Shown: positions 28,601 through 43,600 of the stretch, piece after piece | Layout of the letters: every line of letters starts with the position of its first letter | Numbering within the stretch: position 1 is the stretch's first letter | Assembly: GCF_963855985.1 (NCBI RefSeq) | Contig: NC_087107.1 | Span: 5,704,001 to 5,768,000 of the forward strand | Direction of reading: 5' to 3' | Source: Ostrinia nubilalis | Lineage: Eukaryota > Arthropoda > Insecta > Lepidoptera > Crambidae | DNA: 64,000 nucleotides | Position numbers and translations under genes: made by a program | Notes under the pieces: model-generated | The model's input: the letters and a program-made list of their open reading frames with translations, nothing else | Database searches by the model: none | What the model was told of the DNA's origin: nothing

Positions 28601-31600
28601 CATTTTGGCAAGCGCTTCTTAAGCAGTGTTCTTTTGGGTTATTGACAAATTGTCACAAAAAGTTTTGTCACATTTTTGTAAGTTTTTTTTTTATTTTGTC
28701 ATAAACCTAAATAAGTGTCTCGTCAATTTGTAACGGGAAATATTTAGCCATGCTTTTCCTGAAGACGAAGCTTGGACTAGGGCGAGGTACTGGTAAACGA
28801 CTCTAACCGATTTCTTCATAGAAAACTAAATCATGAATTAATGTATCCATTTATGTTCGCTTCTGCAAAAGTTGCGAGTATTTACAGTGCTTCAAATTCT
28901 GTAAGTTTTTTTTACTTTGTCATAAACCTAAATAAGTTCCTACGCGTCTATTTGTAACGGGAAATATTTAGGCATGCTTTTCCTGAAGACGAAGCAATGA
29001 CGAGGTCAAGGTAGGTACAGACTGGTAAACCGACTTTTTCCAATTTAGAAAACTAAATTAATAATTAATAAACCCATTTGTATGATAATTCATTCATAAG
29101 GATTGCGAGTACCTACAGTGCTTCAAAGTTTGTTCTTTGAGTGCATAGTGCTTTTGAAAAAGTTTGTACCTAAATAAGTATGCGCTTTACGGATAGTATA
29201 TAACCCATTTCTTGACCAATATAAAACCACATAAAGCAACAAAAAAGAAATATAATAGAAATAGCAATAAATAAAATACATTGATCACCAAAACAAACGC
29301 GTGTCTACCCTCTTTCGGCATTAGTGCGGGTTTTATTTAATTTCGCCCTGTGAAAACACCCCCGGTAAATGTTGGCACTGGCCGATGGACAAATACGGCC
29401 AAATTATTGCTTTCTTTACCTCTAAATACAGATATTCAGACTGCCCGCCGGACCTGTTTGGATATCACACCGAAGCTTAATGAAAACAAAATTTCTTTTT
29501 TTTTTTCAGTAAGAAGCACACCTGATTTAAATCAGTGTGGTTACTTAAGTAGGATTATGGGTCCAAAAAATACAACCTAAATATCAGGTAACTATGAACC
29601 TTAAAAGTCAGTGGGATCATTTTTAATGTTTTTAGAAGCTCATTTTATCATAATTTTATTTCAAGCTAGCTCTTGAAAGTTCCTGAAATAATATAGTCGT
29701 GAAAATATCTCGATATTTTCGCACTTATGAGAGACTTTGTTTTGTCACTTTATCTCCAGTAAACGTCTACCTATCCCTGTAGATATGGTTCATATTTTGT
29801 AAAGAAATTAAAGAGTTATTTCAGCCAGTTATTATTAGGTATTAGGTGTTGTTATTGACATTTTTAAGTGTTGTTTCGAAATATAGGCCTAAACATCCAA
29901 GATCCCTGGATCATAACACTGCATTGAACCATGATTCGGTGTAACACACAGCCAAGCATTTAGCCGATATCAAATCGCGCGCGCAGCGGTTCGTTAAGTG
30001 GCCAGTGTGTGGGGTGCCTTATTAAATTTGCCCGTTCTGTCTGGACCTTGCGTTCTGACTTTACAAGAACATATTCAATTACTGTCGCGGTTGCTTTGGA
30101 ACTTTTGGTAGAATAAAACTGTTTTATATAAGTATTACCAGAGAACCGCTCCGGCTTCGCACGGGTGTTATGTTTTATACACATAAACCTTCCTCTTGAA
30201 TCTCTCTATTGCTGAAAACAGCAATGAAATCTGCAGCATAATCTAAGAGAGCAGACAGCGGGAGCGAATTTGGTATTTTATACTATGTAGGAAGATGTGT
30301 TAGCCATTGTATGGAAGAAGTTAAACAGTGGTATAATAACATATTTTGCACATTCGGTGAAACAAAGACGCTGCATGGTGCGGTCATACTAGAGAAGCGG
30401 TCATGAAAAATCGGACTGTTACTTTGTCTAGGGGAAATAGGTAAAGTTATATCGAATAGAAATCATTAGACATAGCGAACGTTACATTATTTAGAGAGAC
30501 GGATCTTGTTTTCCATCCAGAGCACGTATGGTTAACTTGATGGTTGACATCTAACGTACTAGGCCAATATTACTTCAACAGCCAAACCGTGCAACCGTTA
30601 AATTAAAAGTATAAATTAAATATAATTCAAATCTTCAAACCAAATACGTCTGCGTTTTAATAAAGACGTCGACAAACTTTATTAAGTTACTAATGCCTCA
30701 ACAAATTACCTCCGTAATGACGATCCGACTTAAGGGTGCAGTCACACTGTAACGAGAAAATTATACGACGACTTAGCGGCCTTAATAAAAATTTGTTCGT
30801 CGGAGTAAAACTAATGGTTTCGTTCGAGGAGCTAAGTATTATATTGTCTAGGGTACATTGTAATGGGGAAACATTAAAAGTTGTAGTTATGGAAGGGAGA
30901 AGGCATAAAATGACAGACACCTACACTGGGCTTACTAAATTCGGAGCTATGTTTTTTGAACTGGTGCAGCAGTTTTAGATATTTTTTTACTACAAAGAGG
31001 AAACTCTTTCCACCTTTGATGGTAAAGTCAGCATGAAAGCGAGCTTCACCCGAAACCCTCAACTTGAGAGAACTGGCTATCGTACACCCAACTGTTGAAA
31101 CTCAAACAATACTGTTAGCATTGTTGTCAAGACGATAAGTAGACTTAGGTAAGATGGTGGTACCTAGCTAGCTAGGCGGACTTAGGAACAAACTCTACAA
31201 AAAAATTATTTTACCCCCCAATACACAGTAGGTACACAGATAAATTAGTTTTAAAAATAATCATTGATTTTCTAATAACAAAGCTAAAACTCATCGTCAA
31301 GAAAATAGTTATACTGACTTCCTTCGACCTGACGTTTACCACAGCTTATAAAATAAAGTTCACATGACCGCAGATTTGGTACAGCTCGTATTTAACTCGC
31401 GAGATGGCGCGATACCGCGGGCTTGTTCCTTACGATTTAATTCAACAACGCAGCTTTGATATGCCGACTGCGCCGGCGCATGTTAACCACGCTTTGAAAA
31501 GTTCGCGGATTTTATCAAAGGATGTACTTATAGCATTGTTTTTGATCATGTGTTTAAATGTGTGTGAACGGATCCTTGCCTTTTATTGTCTAACGGAAGT

Positions 31601-34600
31601 AACTTTAACAGTTTGGGTTTCAGTCAAAGCTATTTACGTATGTATTCTGATATTAAGTAAGATAAGTCGTATGTTTTATGAACAGGGATATGAATATAGA
31701 GCTACTTCGCTTTGCATGTCACGACTACAATAAGAACTTTTGGTTGTTTACTTTATGTCTATCATTTGCAAATTCTTGTGATAAGTGTAAGTAATACTAA
31801 CTTGAATTTCGAGTAACTTCTGATCGATTCATTAAACGAAATGTCCTAAATAAATTAATTCTTATATTGGAAAGATTATTGTTTTTAAAAGTTTGCGTTT
31901 TAATAGGGCGACAACTAAGTATGACATTATTTTTATAGATTTATCGTCTTTAGTGCTGGTTCACAATTAGCGTGTGTTATAGTGCGAATATTTTAATTAA
32001 TAGAGTCCGCAAAATTCGATATTTAGGCTGAGTTGCACCACCCAACTTTGACGGTACACCCACACAACCACACAACTATAACCGGTGTTTTTTATCCATA
32101 CAAACGTCAAAAATCTGTCAAACTATGGAGTTTTTCAAAGTTAAAGTAAGATGGTGCAACCCAGCCTTAGATTAATTTGTTTCTACGCTTTCCATTGTTT
32201 CTATTCGAATTTCGAAAATGATGTAACGTTTTCCCAATCGAAAGTGACACTACATCATCAGACATGTCCATAATTCGGAGCGCAAGGACAGCTAACGATC
32301 GTGACGGGTAGTCGTGACGTCGGACATGCAAACAGACGTGGAACCACGAACGCAATGTTATTTACGATTTTATAACGCGATGAAACGCCGTCACGAAAAT
32401 GTGACGTCATGAACACGAGCGACAGTCGCTAGTCGGTTGTTTTTGTAATTTAGGCAATCTGATTAAGGTTTAGATGTGGTCTATGATCTCGATTAAAAGT
32501 TGCGAATTTTATTGTATTTTTTCAAGTTTATTAATGTGGAACATAATTCAATATAATGATTATGCTTGTTTTATTTAAAAACTTACACATCCTATGAATT
32601 AAATTCATAACATAGTTAAAGATTTTGAACATACGAGTACTTAATTACATAACACCATCAAAATAAAAAATGCCCTAAAATCTTTACTACCTAAATGCAA
32701 TAGGTAGGTAGGTGTAATGAGACCAGACTCTCAATATCCGTCAAATGAAGCTAAGCTCCAGCTTGATCTAACATAAGTTTCATTGACTTCAGCATCAAGG
32801 AAAACAAACAATACTTATAGCTAGAGCCGATAGAAATGATTGCCTGACTAGATAAACTCATGAGTCTCTTTAGAATCTAAATTTTAAGATGTTTCATTAT
32901 ACCTACTTCCCAGTACAGGGATTTGTAATTTAAATGTTTCCATTACCACAGGCACAGAACGTGAACCCTGCTACCGGCTTCGATCCGTCATGCGATCGTA
33001 TCGCGAGGAGTCGGGTTACGTGCGCGCACGCAGACTGCTTTATATGACGGCTAGCTACCCTCGGATTCGTATGAATGGGATGATTTAATGTCTTTATTGT
33101 CTTGTTGACTAAGAGACAGGCGTGAAAGGTTGTTTAAAAGTTTTGTGTGGTGTAAAATAAACATAATATCGATGATGAAGAACAAGCTCAAAAAGCTCAA
33201 ATATGGTCATTTAACAAAAGCATTATACTTAATTTAAGCAAGCATATAAATAAAAGAAAAAGTAAGAATTACTTATTCGGTTGTTAAGAACTTCATTTTA
33301 GGATAGGGGATTTTGAGTTCGAACTCACAATAAGTAGTTTGCTTTTATTAGGAACGCCATAGTACCTAACTAAGTAGGTATTAGGTAATCTGTGACGACG
33401 CCAACCTTTCCACCGACATCTAGGGGTTGAGTTAAAGTTCTCATTCAAGTAAAATGGAAAAACTTCCTTTAGGTACCAATAAGTGCAACTTATCCACTTC
33501 CATATTTTTACTAGTCCTTACGTCTACTTACAGTGGACTGAGTGTGAGTTTATTACATCAAACGCGCTCACTAGTGAGTGAGTTTAATAAAAACTCACAC
33601 TAGGCCCTCAGACGTCTGACACTATCGTTGTCAGGATGTCTCTATCTACTGCACCATGCGTCAGCTAATTTGCATTGAATATCCTTGCATATTAGGATCA
33701 TGCTTTACAATGCAGATAAACTTGCAGTATTTGCCTTCAAGTACAAAAATACTCGCACACATTTTCTACTTAGTTAATTGTTCCGTTAGAAAGAAAAAAT
33801 AAATGTTTATAATTGTTTTCTAAATAAATAAATAAAAGATCTTTGAAATACTTATTAGTTAAAATTCATAGACTGTTTTATTAATAGCAGCCGGTTAAAC
33901 TGCGCGTAAAGTCCTGGGTTTTCTGAAAGCGGTCAAACTTTAGTTAAAGACCTTCTGAATCATACCGTTCCAACTTATTTAATGCTAACTTAATTTGGCG
34001 TAAAGGGAAACCTTCATACATTCTGTGTACGTTTTCTTTTATTGGGTTTTTTGTAATGTCATCCATTCTTTGTTCCAGGTGCCCAGAGCAGAAGAACGCC
34101 GGCAGGGCTGGCGATGGACCTGTTCGAGCAGCATCAAGGCACACACATACTCCAGGTATACATCCATAATCATCATCAGATATTTAGTATCTAATGCAGG
34201 AGCAGGACCATCCCTATTTTGCAAGTACAATCTTTGGATGGCGCCTTATTTTGGATACGGGACTTTTCTGCTATGTCATTTGAGTGTAGCGAATAAAACC
34301 ATTTTAATCCTAAATAAGGAAAAACTAAATAATGCTATGGATGGATAGGTACAGACAGGCGCGGATCCACCGTTGTGGGCACTGTGGGCATGCCCACAAC
34401 CCTAATTTGCTTGTTTTAATTATGATCTATTGATAAGATCGATAGGTATGTTTGTATGTCCGGGCATGTAGTGATCCAAGTCTTACTTTGCTAATTAAGC
34501 CACCGCTGTCCCCACAACCTTTTTTGAGGGCTGGATCCGCGCCTGGGTGCAGTCAGCGTCAAATAGTTCGCGATCGTGACACCCAAAGTAGAAAAAAAGT

Positions 34601-37600
34601 TCGCAACACGTCTTGTGTCTTTATAAGGTTGTGTTGTCAACTTCTTGGCCACTTTTGGTGTCACGAACTATTTGACGCTGAATATACCCGATTAAACAAG
34701 TCAGTTCAACTATTTTATGCAAAATCATGTACCTAGCCATTCTAAGGATCGTTTTGGGTTAAAAACCAGTTAATAAGCGAAGAAAAAATAAATCTACTAA
34801 AACAATGACGCACGGCTGGTCCGGTTTGGTTTACTTGAACAGTTAGGTATTACTATCGACATAACAATTCATATTCCGTTTTCCGGCTGTTTCAGTCTCA
34901 AATTATATTATACCTAGCTACCTAAAACATGAATTGACTCTATTTATTTAAAAAAAAACCTTAATAACCTTAGGTAGAAAACTGTCATGAGATTCTACAA
35001 TCAATCTACCATGTGGCAGTTACGATTTTTTAGTAAGCAAATAGCTGCTAAGTATATACATCGTGTCACCACAAACCGCGTGTCACTGAGAGGATTTGCC
35101 AACTTCCAGAATCAAGAGTCACTGTGACATTGAAACAAGTTACAATCAAATGTGTTTACTTTCATCGTGCCGACAAAAAGCCGGACCGCCGAACTTGACT
35201 TGCATTACGCAACTCCGACCGACTTCACGCTTTTTATTACAAAACTACAATAGCATACGTACAATAGAACACTGTGACACATACATTTACGACACTCCAA
35301 TCTGATATTTCGCCGGTTTCACTAAATTTCATAACAAAAATTAATCAAACACACATTTTCTGGGGCATTGATAGTATTTGATAGGGTTAACCGAAAAAAA
35401 AATCTATTATAGGTACTGTCATTCGATCACGTAAATTATCATTTGTGCAATCGGTAACTGTCATTATGTGGGTGCTGCGGTTTCTATTCCGAGCTGAAAA
35501 TGGTGGAGTACGTGATTCCTTGCTTCGATTTGTTTTTTGCGAGTGCAACACTTTGCGGGACAAATAGTACGATTTGTCGGAAAAAATAAGGACGTGCGTG
35601 TAGGAACGCGATGTTTGCGAAAACGGCATTGAAGTTATCTCTTTGTCTGAGTTATAAATATAACGAAAATTGCACGTGGTCGACTAAAGCTAGCGCAGGA
35701 AGGCCGTTGCTCTACCAACTACGATAAAGTTGAAAAACTTAAGGGCAGCCTGGGATTTGGCGGTACCTGGAGAAGCGAACTTAGCGAACATCTTAATGAA
35801 TGTTACTCTTGTTGGTCCTATAGCTTAATTAAAACTTCATCAAATTCAAAGATGATAATGATGCTAAATAACTGAATCATCGTTTACTTTCTAAATCAAC
35901 AGATGTTTTTCAACCTTTTTCATGACACGACCCCCCTAGTATGAAAAAATTTTTTGCGACCCCCCGACCTTTCGCTTTTTTTCATGCTTTTTTTAATGTT
36001 ACAAAGATGTTTTAGGGACTGAATATTTAAATCCATACAACATTTACGCATTTGCATAATTAGATTTCGGATAAATCTATCTTAAAACTTTACTGTTTTT
36101 TTACTGAGGCAGATTTTACGACCTCTCGCGACCCCCCTATAGAGGCTTCGCGACCCCCCAGGGGGTCGCGACCCACAGGTTGAAAAACACTGTTCTATAT
36201 TATCAACTCACTTCTAAATAAGACCACATTTTCTAAAGGTGAAGATGACCCAAGTAGGAAATATGACCCATTCAACTACCCATCATAACGTCAAAACTAA
36301 CAAAATGTAAACTTCACTTCAATACCAAAAAAGTATAAGACAACAATTTTATTATTTTCATGTCGAACACCTACTTAAAATGTTGATAGGAACCCAAACT
36401 AGGTCCACGTACTCCGTAAATAAATAAATAAAACACTGTGAACCATCAACAATAGTAGTAATCCATATTTTTTTTACTAGCTATCATCTCGTACCGATTA
36501 AACGCAAATTTTGTTATAAAAACTAAATCATCTCCAAGATGTATTTTGTCAACCGTGCATCTCATTAAAATTTGAGATAGAGCGACGCAGACGTAGAGTC
36601 GATTGACTCGACCTAGAAGTGACAAGTTTTACATTCTGATTAGCTTTTACGATAGGTAGACAAATCAAAAGAAAGAAAAGATTTTTTATTTGGCACTTTA
36701 TAGAAAAAGTATTTTTAAATAATTAGTAGATTATTTAATGTAACGTTCTTTATGTTGCTTTTCACTTTATGATGCCTTTTCTTTGAGTAATGTTTATATT
36801 AGTACAATACAAAATTTGAGCTTCCACTTTGAAAACATTTGTAAACCAAAACGTTCGTTACAATTCCTAAAAATAAGCTTCTACTTTTGAGAAGCTTTAA
36901 GTTATTTAAAAGTTCTTGTCTTTTCTAGAGGCGCTATATCGAGTTGGTTATTTTGGCTCGTGGTGATCGTTTTTCGTCATCATCGTTCTATTTATTTACG
37001 TTTTTTAAGTCCAATAGAAAATTGATGCCAGATGCAGAGCTATTAGTTTCACCTTGTGTATCGTATGCAAAACAAAGTTTTAGCTTTTTCCTCATTATTA
37101 CCTGATTGAAAAAACTGCACTGGTTGCTAATCAAGCAGATTTTTTTTCGGGAATTGACACTATGAAAATAATATGTATAATATTTTCTTTTCTTTACATT
37201 ATTATTTTTTGTTGTGATGCGCTGCAATAACTAATTTCAAACTTCCATTTTTTGTATTCTTTTATAAAATAATATGTTTTATTTGTGTAGAATGATGATT
37301 ATGATCAAAACACAGACGATTATGATACAAGCATTCGGAAAATAGTTTATTTTTATTTTTTATGTAGAACAAGGCCGTATTTGACCACAATCACAATCCG
37401 TGCTGTCCGTATGGTACTTTACTTAATCTAAGGTTTTTTTGACTGTCTGTAAAAATACATTATTTTGTATATTACTTGTTTTTCCGACCATACTGATCCA
37501 AGTTATAGACACGGCGGCGCTTGAGCTTGAAGCGCTGCTGGTTCCAAATTCAAATGGTTTGTTTTTTGTCCACAGTCCCTCGACGGATTCGCGCTGTCGG

Positions 37601-40600
37601 TAGCGGCCGATGGCAGGTTCCTGTACATATCTGAAACTGTATCTATATATTTAGGATTATCACAAGTAAGTATTCTTCATTTAATTTTTTCTACCTGGAT
37701 TTAAGTAGGTACAGTCAGTGACAAATAGTTCGTGACACCCAAAGTAGCCAAAAATTTCGCATCACATCTTTGTTACAATTGGAATAAGGTTGTGTTGTCA
37801 ACTTTTGACGCTGCTGTACCTAGTCCTATTGTTACACGTTTTTAGATCGTGGGCCAAATTGTTTAACTCAACTGCTTAGTCCCCTTAACCCCTCGTACTA
37901 AGCTAAATATGATTGTATTACGAGTAGGTTCATCACATTATACGAGCAGTGGCCGGGTTTGAACCCGCGTTCCTCGGATGTCAATTCGCTCAGTCCGACC
38001 CCTTCACCTTTCGGCTATCGTGGCTTTGATAGCCAGTTTGCTGCCAATAATCTTAAATGTTTGCATCATAACATAAGGCACTCTTGCAACCTTACCAAAT
38101 TCAGTCCATCAATACTTCCCAGTGAAAGACAAATCTCTCTGTATTGCCACAAATTACCTGCGACAGTCGTCGTAAAGTCGAGGACGTACAGTACTGCGGC
38201 AAACTTTATGTGGGTAGGTGCTGATTTCATGGACCCAATAAATACTACTGGGATCTGGAAATATTTCGAGAGGATACGCGAGCACGTAATAATCTGAGTG
38301 ACATTGCTGGTCTTGATCCTAGCTCACATCTATCGCCATTTTATCATAATAATAGTGAAAGATCCAAACACGAGCACACTTTTGGTGGACTTTAGAAAAC
38401 TTGCAAACTATATGAGTTCATTGTACTGCTTTTATCAGCATGAATCGCATACTTTTATTAGCACATGTATAAAAATATCACAAATGCTTTGAATGTTTTT
38501 ACCCACGCTGGCAAATAAAAGTTGATATCCTCGAAAAAGAAATGTAGTTCAAATTGTCTCAACAAAAGTGCATATCGTGTAAATTACATGCCCATTTACA
38601 GACACCTACACAGATTGTCGATAGTAAGTTAGTAACGTACGTACATTCATGAAGCACGCTCACATTCACGCGGTAGAGACGATAGAGTCAGACGATGTAA
38701 TCTGAAATTTTCGGCGGCGCTAGAAAGACATCCGGTGGTAACTGCATCAGATCGCAGATAAGTCCTTCTACACGTGTTGTGTTATGCCTTCTACGTGGCC
38801 TGGGTAAGACGAGGTTTTTTTCCCGACCCCGATCTTTAAAGGGTACGTTTCTCGAGAAGTAACCCTTTTGTTTTAGAGATATGATATGATTTGTGACAGG
38901 TATCTCGGATTTCAAGTTCGTTAGTTTAAAAATTGTTGCTAAACAGAGGAAAGAAAAAAAAAGGTTTTTTAAATAGGATAACACCGAATGTAAGATTAAC
39001 GTTCCAGCCTCATGCTACAAATAAATTCATGTAAAATCTGAAACTCACCGATAAACTCAAAAAATTCCTTCATCCAAACGGAATTAAAATAACATTGCAA
39101 AATTAAAAGGCGCTCTGAAAAGATCCGAAAACTGGGAAATTCTCGTTTCCAACATGGCTGCAGGCTTCGGGGGTGGTGTGACGGAGACGGAAAATGGGGG
39201 GAAAGGGACGATGCGATATGCCGGTCACGTCCCGGGCAAGGCGCGCGCGTGCTCCTCATCCTAATGCCGCTGCCAACCTTACCACTCACACACCCCCGGC
39301 CCACGCACACAAACCCGAAACATCATCGAAACACTAATCTCAAACACACACCAACCCATAACTCTTCTTCACAGACACATGCCTGTGTGTGTACACATAT
39401 AAAATACATAAACTTCCTGGTAAATAAGCGTAGATACAACTTTCTTATAAGTAAGGCCTGTGTTAGATGCTCCTGCTATATTAAATTCTGTTGCGGCCAT
39501 TTTTTCGGGGTCCGCCGTAAAGACTGATGATAACACCGACAATGGGAAATCATATTTTTCTTTTATAGATAAAAGGAAGAAAATTGATACTTTATTTTTT
39601 GTTTTGATGTGCCTGAATGGCTTCGGGAAATTATTTACGTGTAGCTTTTTGTGCGCGCCCCAGTGAGATTAGGGAATTTCACTGGATATTTCAGAATTTG
39701 TTACAACTTGAAATATGTTTAATGAATTTGAACCATTATAGTTAAAACTCAACGTTTATTCTTCAAACCCAACTAACAGGTCAAGAGTCTTCAAGCAGAC
39801 TTGGAGAGTCATCTAACTTGGCTATCATTTCCCCGAATTATAAATTGTAATCATCAAGAACTTTTATCATATAAACAAATTGTCTGGAGTTCAAAAGCAG
39901 TATTAGATAGAAGCCGAAATCAAGAGTAAAGAAAAAAAATCTAGGTATCAATCACGTGCAGTTTCGTAACAGAATTGGAACATCCTGCAGCTTGGTAATT
40001 ATGAGGAAAATTGGCTAGAAGATTTAATCCCAACACCTGTCCTCACACCATAATCTGTGGCTCACCATCAGATCGGTAAACACCACAAAATTGTTAGTAT
40101 CATTCCGGGAAAAGACCACCATAACATACCCATTGTTCGTGTCCTCTTCATGCGTGCGACGTCCGCGGATACACGACGTTTGAATCTGTAATAGGGTCCC
40201 ACAATTATATTTGATAAATTTATTTAAAAGACATTTGCATAAGCCGTGAAAGGGTCAGTGTGAAAGTATTCTTAGATTTAGGTTTATTACGTTTCTGTTG
40301 CATTTTACAAGTTCGACTTATTGATGTATGTTGTTCATTGGTAGTCAACATAATGAAATTATAATGTCTTATGTCACTCACCTTCAATTGATTTGAAACA
40401 TCATCTCGGGTTGGATATTTTGATTTAGGGAAAATAACTTCATTGTTATGTGTACTATTTTCGATCAGCTAATCCCATATTACTACTTTCTTTATTCCTC
40501 TTATAATTTTAACTAGCTTAAATACGTAATTCTTGTTTTTCCCTTTCTGAAATATCCTGTTCAGATTTAAATTCTTCTCACAATACTTATTAATACATCA

Positions 40601-43600
40601 CTAGGCGTCTAATAAACTTTAGCTTTATTCTTATCTACGAGTCTAAGCAGAGCCGCAATTAAGTTACCGTTAGCGCCAGAGTGTTTTCAACAATTTTCTG
40701 AGCAGTAATGCTGATGCAAATTATATTACACGTTTCATCTTTAAACCAATGCAATAGGGTTGAAAATCAGATTGCGGTTGTACCACTTGACTAGACTACT
40801 CGTACCAACGTTGTTTCATTACTCGGGGTTTATAGGTGTTTCTATGAACCCACCTGCTATGCGATGCTTGATAACAGCCCGTTCATTCATAACTATGCTG
40901 GTACGTGACGAGTTATCTGTCTGCGACTGCGCCAGCGCAGCTTGTTAAGTGGCATGTGAATTAACATACATAGAAATACGTTGCGGATCCAATGCTCTAT
41001 GAAAAAAACTGAAATTCTTAGAGTTCAGCCTTAGAGTTAGTAAAATGACGTCTTGGTTGTCCCTAAGAGTGTGTGGATTCCCTCCCCCTCTATTACAAAA
41101 AGTTAAACTCTAGTTGAACTCCAGTTCAAATAATTGACATTTAGTTTGAATTTGTGTTCATTCCAGGTTTAACTTTTTTATAATAAGGCCCAAGGAGTCC
41201 TATTGGATATGCAATCCCCATATTATTGTATACTATGATCAAATTCCATAAGGTGGACTTGGTTCAAATACTAGTGGTTGTGTTTTAATAAAGATCTTTC
41301 TATAAGAAAAAATATATCAAAACTTTAAACCTCCTCTTTCATCCCCCAGGTAGAAATGACCGGGAGTAGTATATTCGACTACGTCCACCAAGCGGACCAC
41401 GCCGAGATCGCGGAGCAACTGGGACTGTCCCTTGCGGGAAGGAGCGGAGGGACCGGCCTGAACAGCCCTGCTTCTGGTAGCGAGGAGGGCAGTCAGCACG
41501 GCACCAATAACCCTGATGGTAAGTTTGGAATAGACTAAGAAGTTATTGCCCAAGATAGGCAGTAGGGAGAGACGATTGCTGCAAAAAATTGCTTGAGAAA
41601 ATCAAAAAAGGAAAGCTCCTTGTCACATGTCTGGCTTTTTTGTGTATAACTATTGGAGCAGAGAAATATCCAGTTAAATTGAAAGAACGACTGTTAAACA
41701 AATGGAAATAAAGACATGTTTATTTCCATTTTAAACAGTCGTTTTGCCGCTCACTCAAATATATTTCAAAAGCAGCCAATAACCACTTTCTATCGGCTAC
41801 TCCGTTACTCATTTAGGTGCTCATTTTTTCAAAGATCTGCCAAGAAAAAGACGACAACCCAACTCTTGCCACAAAAAAGAAAAACAGTTCAGAATTCAAT
41901 TAAAATTTCCTTATTTCGCGGCCATTGCACCTTCCTCATTCGGCGACAGTACCGATCCTAACATTTCACTCGGTATATCGAATCATTCAATATCAGCCAG
42001 TAATAAGTAGTTGTACGATTCGAAATTAGATTATGGAGTCTTCACGGCGCGTTGGGAGCTTATGAAACGGTCAATGGGGTGTCAGACGCCGCCATTGTCA
42101 CCACTGATTAATATTTAATTTCACCGCTATGGGAATTCTTTGATGTTTATTGAAAATTTGGCGCCACTGCGTACATAATCTAAGGTAGGGCGCTGCCAGG
42201 GCGACTATAAATCGGCGATCCGAACGGAACTTTGATTGACCAGACCAAATGGGCGCCGACCGAGTTCAATTAAACGCCAAGATAAGCAAAAAAGTCATTC
42301 GAATATAATATTACTGTCAAATCATTTATCTCTCGGTTCACTGCATCCGTAGTTTTTATTGTTTGCGGTTATAATTTAAACGTTGCGTAGTAAAACAAGT
42401 TTAAAACCACACACTTTTATTACTTTTGCTAAATATTAACTTTGAATTCCGAGTGAAACTTGATGATTGTTGATCTACTATTTCTGGCGTGTGTAGTAAG
42501 TAGTGGTTTAATAAATTACTTCTTGAAATGGTACTATTGACTTATAGAAAAACGAAATAATCCAAATCCCCAACATCCGAACCCATTTGACCTAGTTTTT
42601 TCCCAACCTAACGGAGAGCCCGCTTCTAATTTACTAACATGAATACTTTAAGGGCTAGAATCGATTTCAATTTACCGATCGTTGAAAAAGTATCGATAAA
42701 AAATCAATCAGGATCGAGATAGTGTGACAAGTAGCTCATTGTGTGGAGACAGGCATGGTGAATAAGTCACAGAACAGTGGTCCGTGGAGAAGTTGTGCCA
42801 TTGTGGCCTGATAGCCGTGCATTTGAAGGAATTGGTGCTGTGTTGACAGGAGATTGATCGATGCCAGTGGCACCTAAAGTTGTTAAACTGCTGATTAGTT
42901 AAATTTTTGGACTGAGAGGCTTAAGAAAAGATCTTGCTTTTTTATTCAGTGGTCCAAATACTTTAAGGTTTAAATACGACGAAATTAGTAGAATCTCGCA
43001 CTCGACTCTTGCAATGATGCTGTGGATTCGCTGATTTAGATTAGGTACTTTAATGCAAGGCAGGTGTAAATGAGTTATAACCTACCAAATAAATATTTAT
43101 TTATTCAAATTAAATTGGACACTAAAAATTCCAGGTAAAGATCACTGAGAAAATGTCAACCGACCATTGTTTTAGGATTTTACGAAAATGACAATAAATT
43201 CCGAAAACCCAAAGTCACCTTTTGTTTTGTAATAAAAACCACCGCCAAGGCTACTGGAATAGTTTGGTACTGACTCAGTGTTACGTACTCGGTACAAAGG
43301 CGTGATTCAACTGCACACATTGTCCAGTGCCCGGTAGAAATTGAGTAGGTAGATACTAACGAGGCTTAATGTATGCGCATCTTGAGGATTTTATGTTAAA
43401 TTGCAAAGGACGAGATAAACAATTAAGGTATCTCGGTGTAAAGATGTTAAATATTCGTATTAGAAACAACAATTTTCCAACTGAAGTCAAAAGTTTTGGT
43501 ACCTCTGTCGAATATCTCAAAATCACGGAGTCCACTACGAAATCAATTAGAGCGTGATGTTGATCTGACATTCGAAGTTCCGAGGCCCATAGATCTTTTA

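Larger units (their letters stand above)
20710..34078 (+). other. trh intron 2 (13.4 kb)
   Basis: This GT-AG intron lies between the bHLH exon and the first PAS-A exon. It holds a direct duplication (21121-21386), MITEs (22526-22662, 32025-32167, 33532-33609), the 1.1-kb palindromic element (24326-25431), a tandem duplication (28678-29131), a repeat copy (30989-31111), a CTCF-like site (28395-28411) and GC-richer islands. I see nothing to name in 25500-26900 or 29150-30950. Confidence 0.75.
34156..37575 (+). other. trh intron 3 (3.4 kb)
   Basis: A GT-AG intron with three identifiable elements (34356-34545, 34553-34681, 35900-36192). The rest is AT-rich without recognisable genes or repeats. 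Confidence 0.75.
37666..41349 (+). other. trh intron 4 (3.7 kb)
   Basis: The intron contains a MITE copy (37714-37814), a tRNA-derived SINE head (37850-38030, minus strand), a GC-rich block (39130-39260) and a CA-rich stretch (39275-39400). I see nothing else to support from 39500 to 41300. Confidence 0.75.

Noticed and set aside
31404..31733. 109-codon open frame in intron 2 with a hydrophobic stretch
   Set aside because: The hydrophobic run comes from T-rich DNA; no family resemblance and no supporting promoter or splice sites.
38996..39527. Overlapping 92- and 104-codon frames in a GC/CA-rich block
   Set aside because: Low-complexity His/Thr/Pro and Arg/Gly/Ser-rich translations from a degraded CA-type repeat, not a gene.
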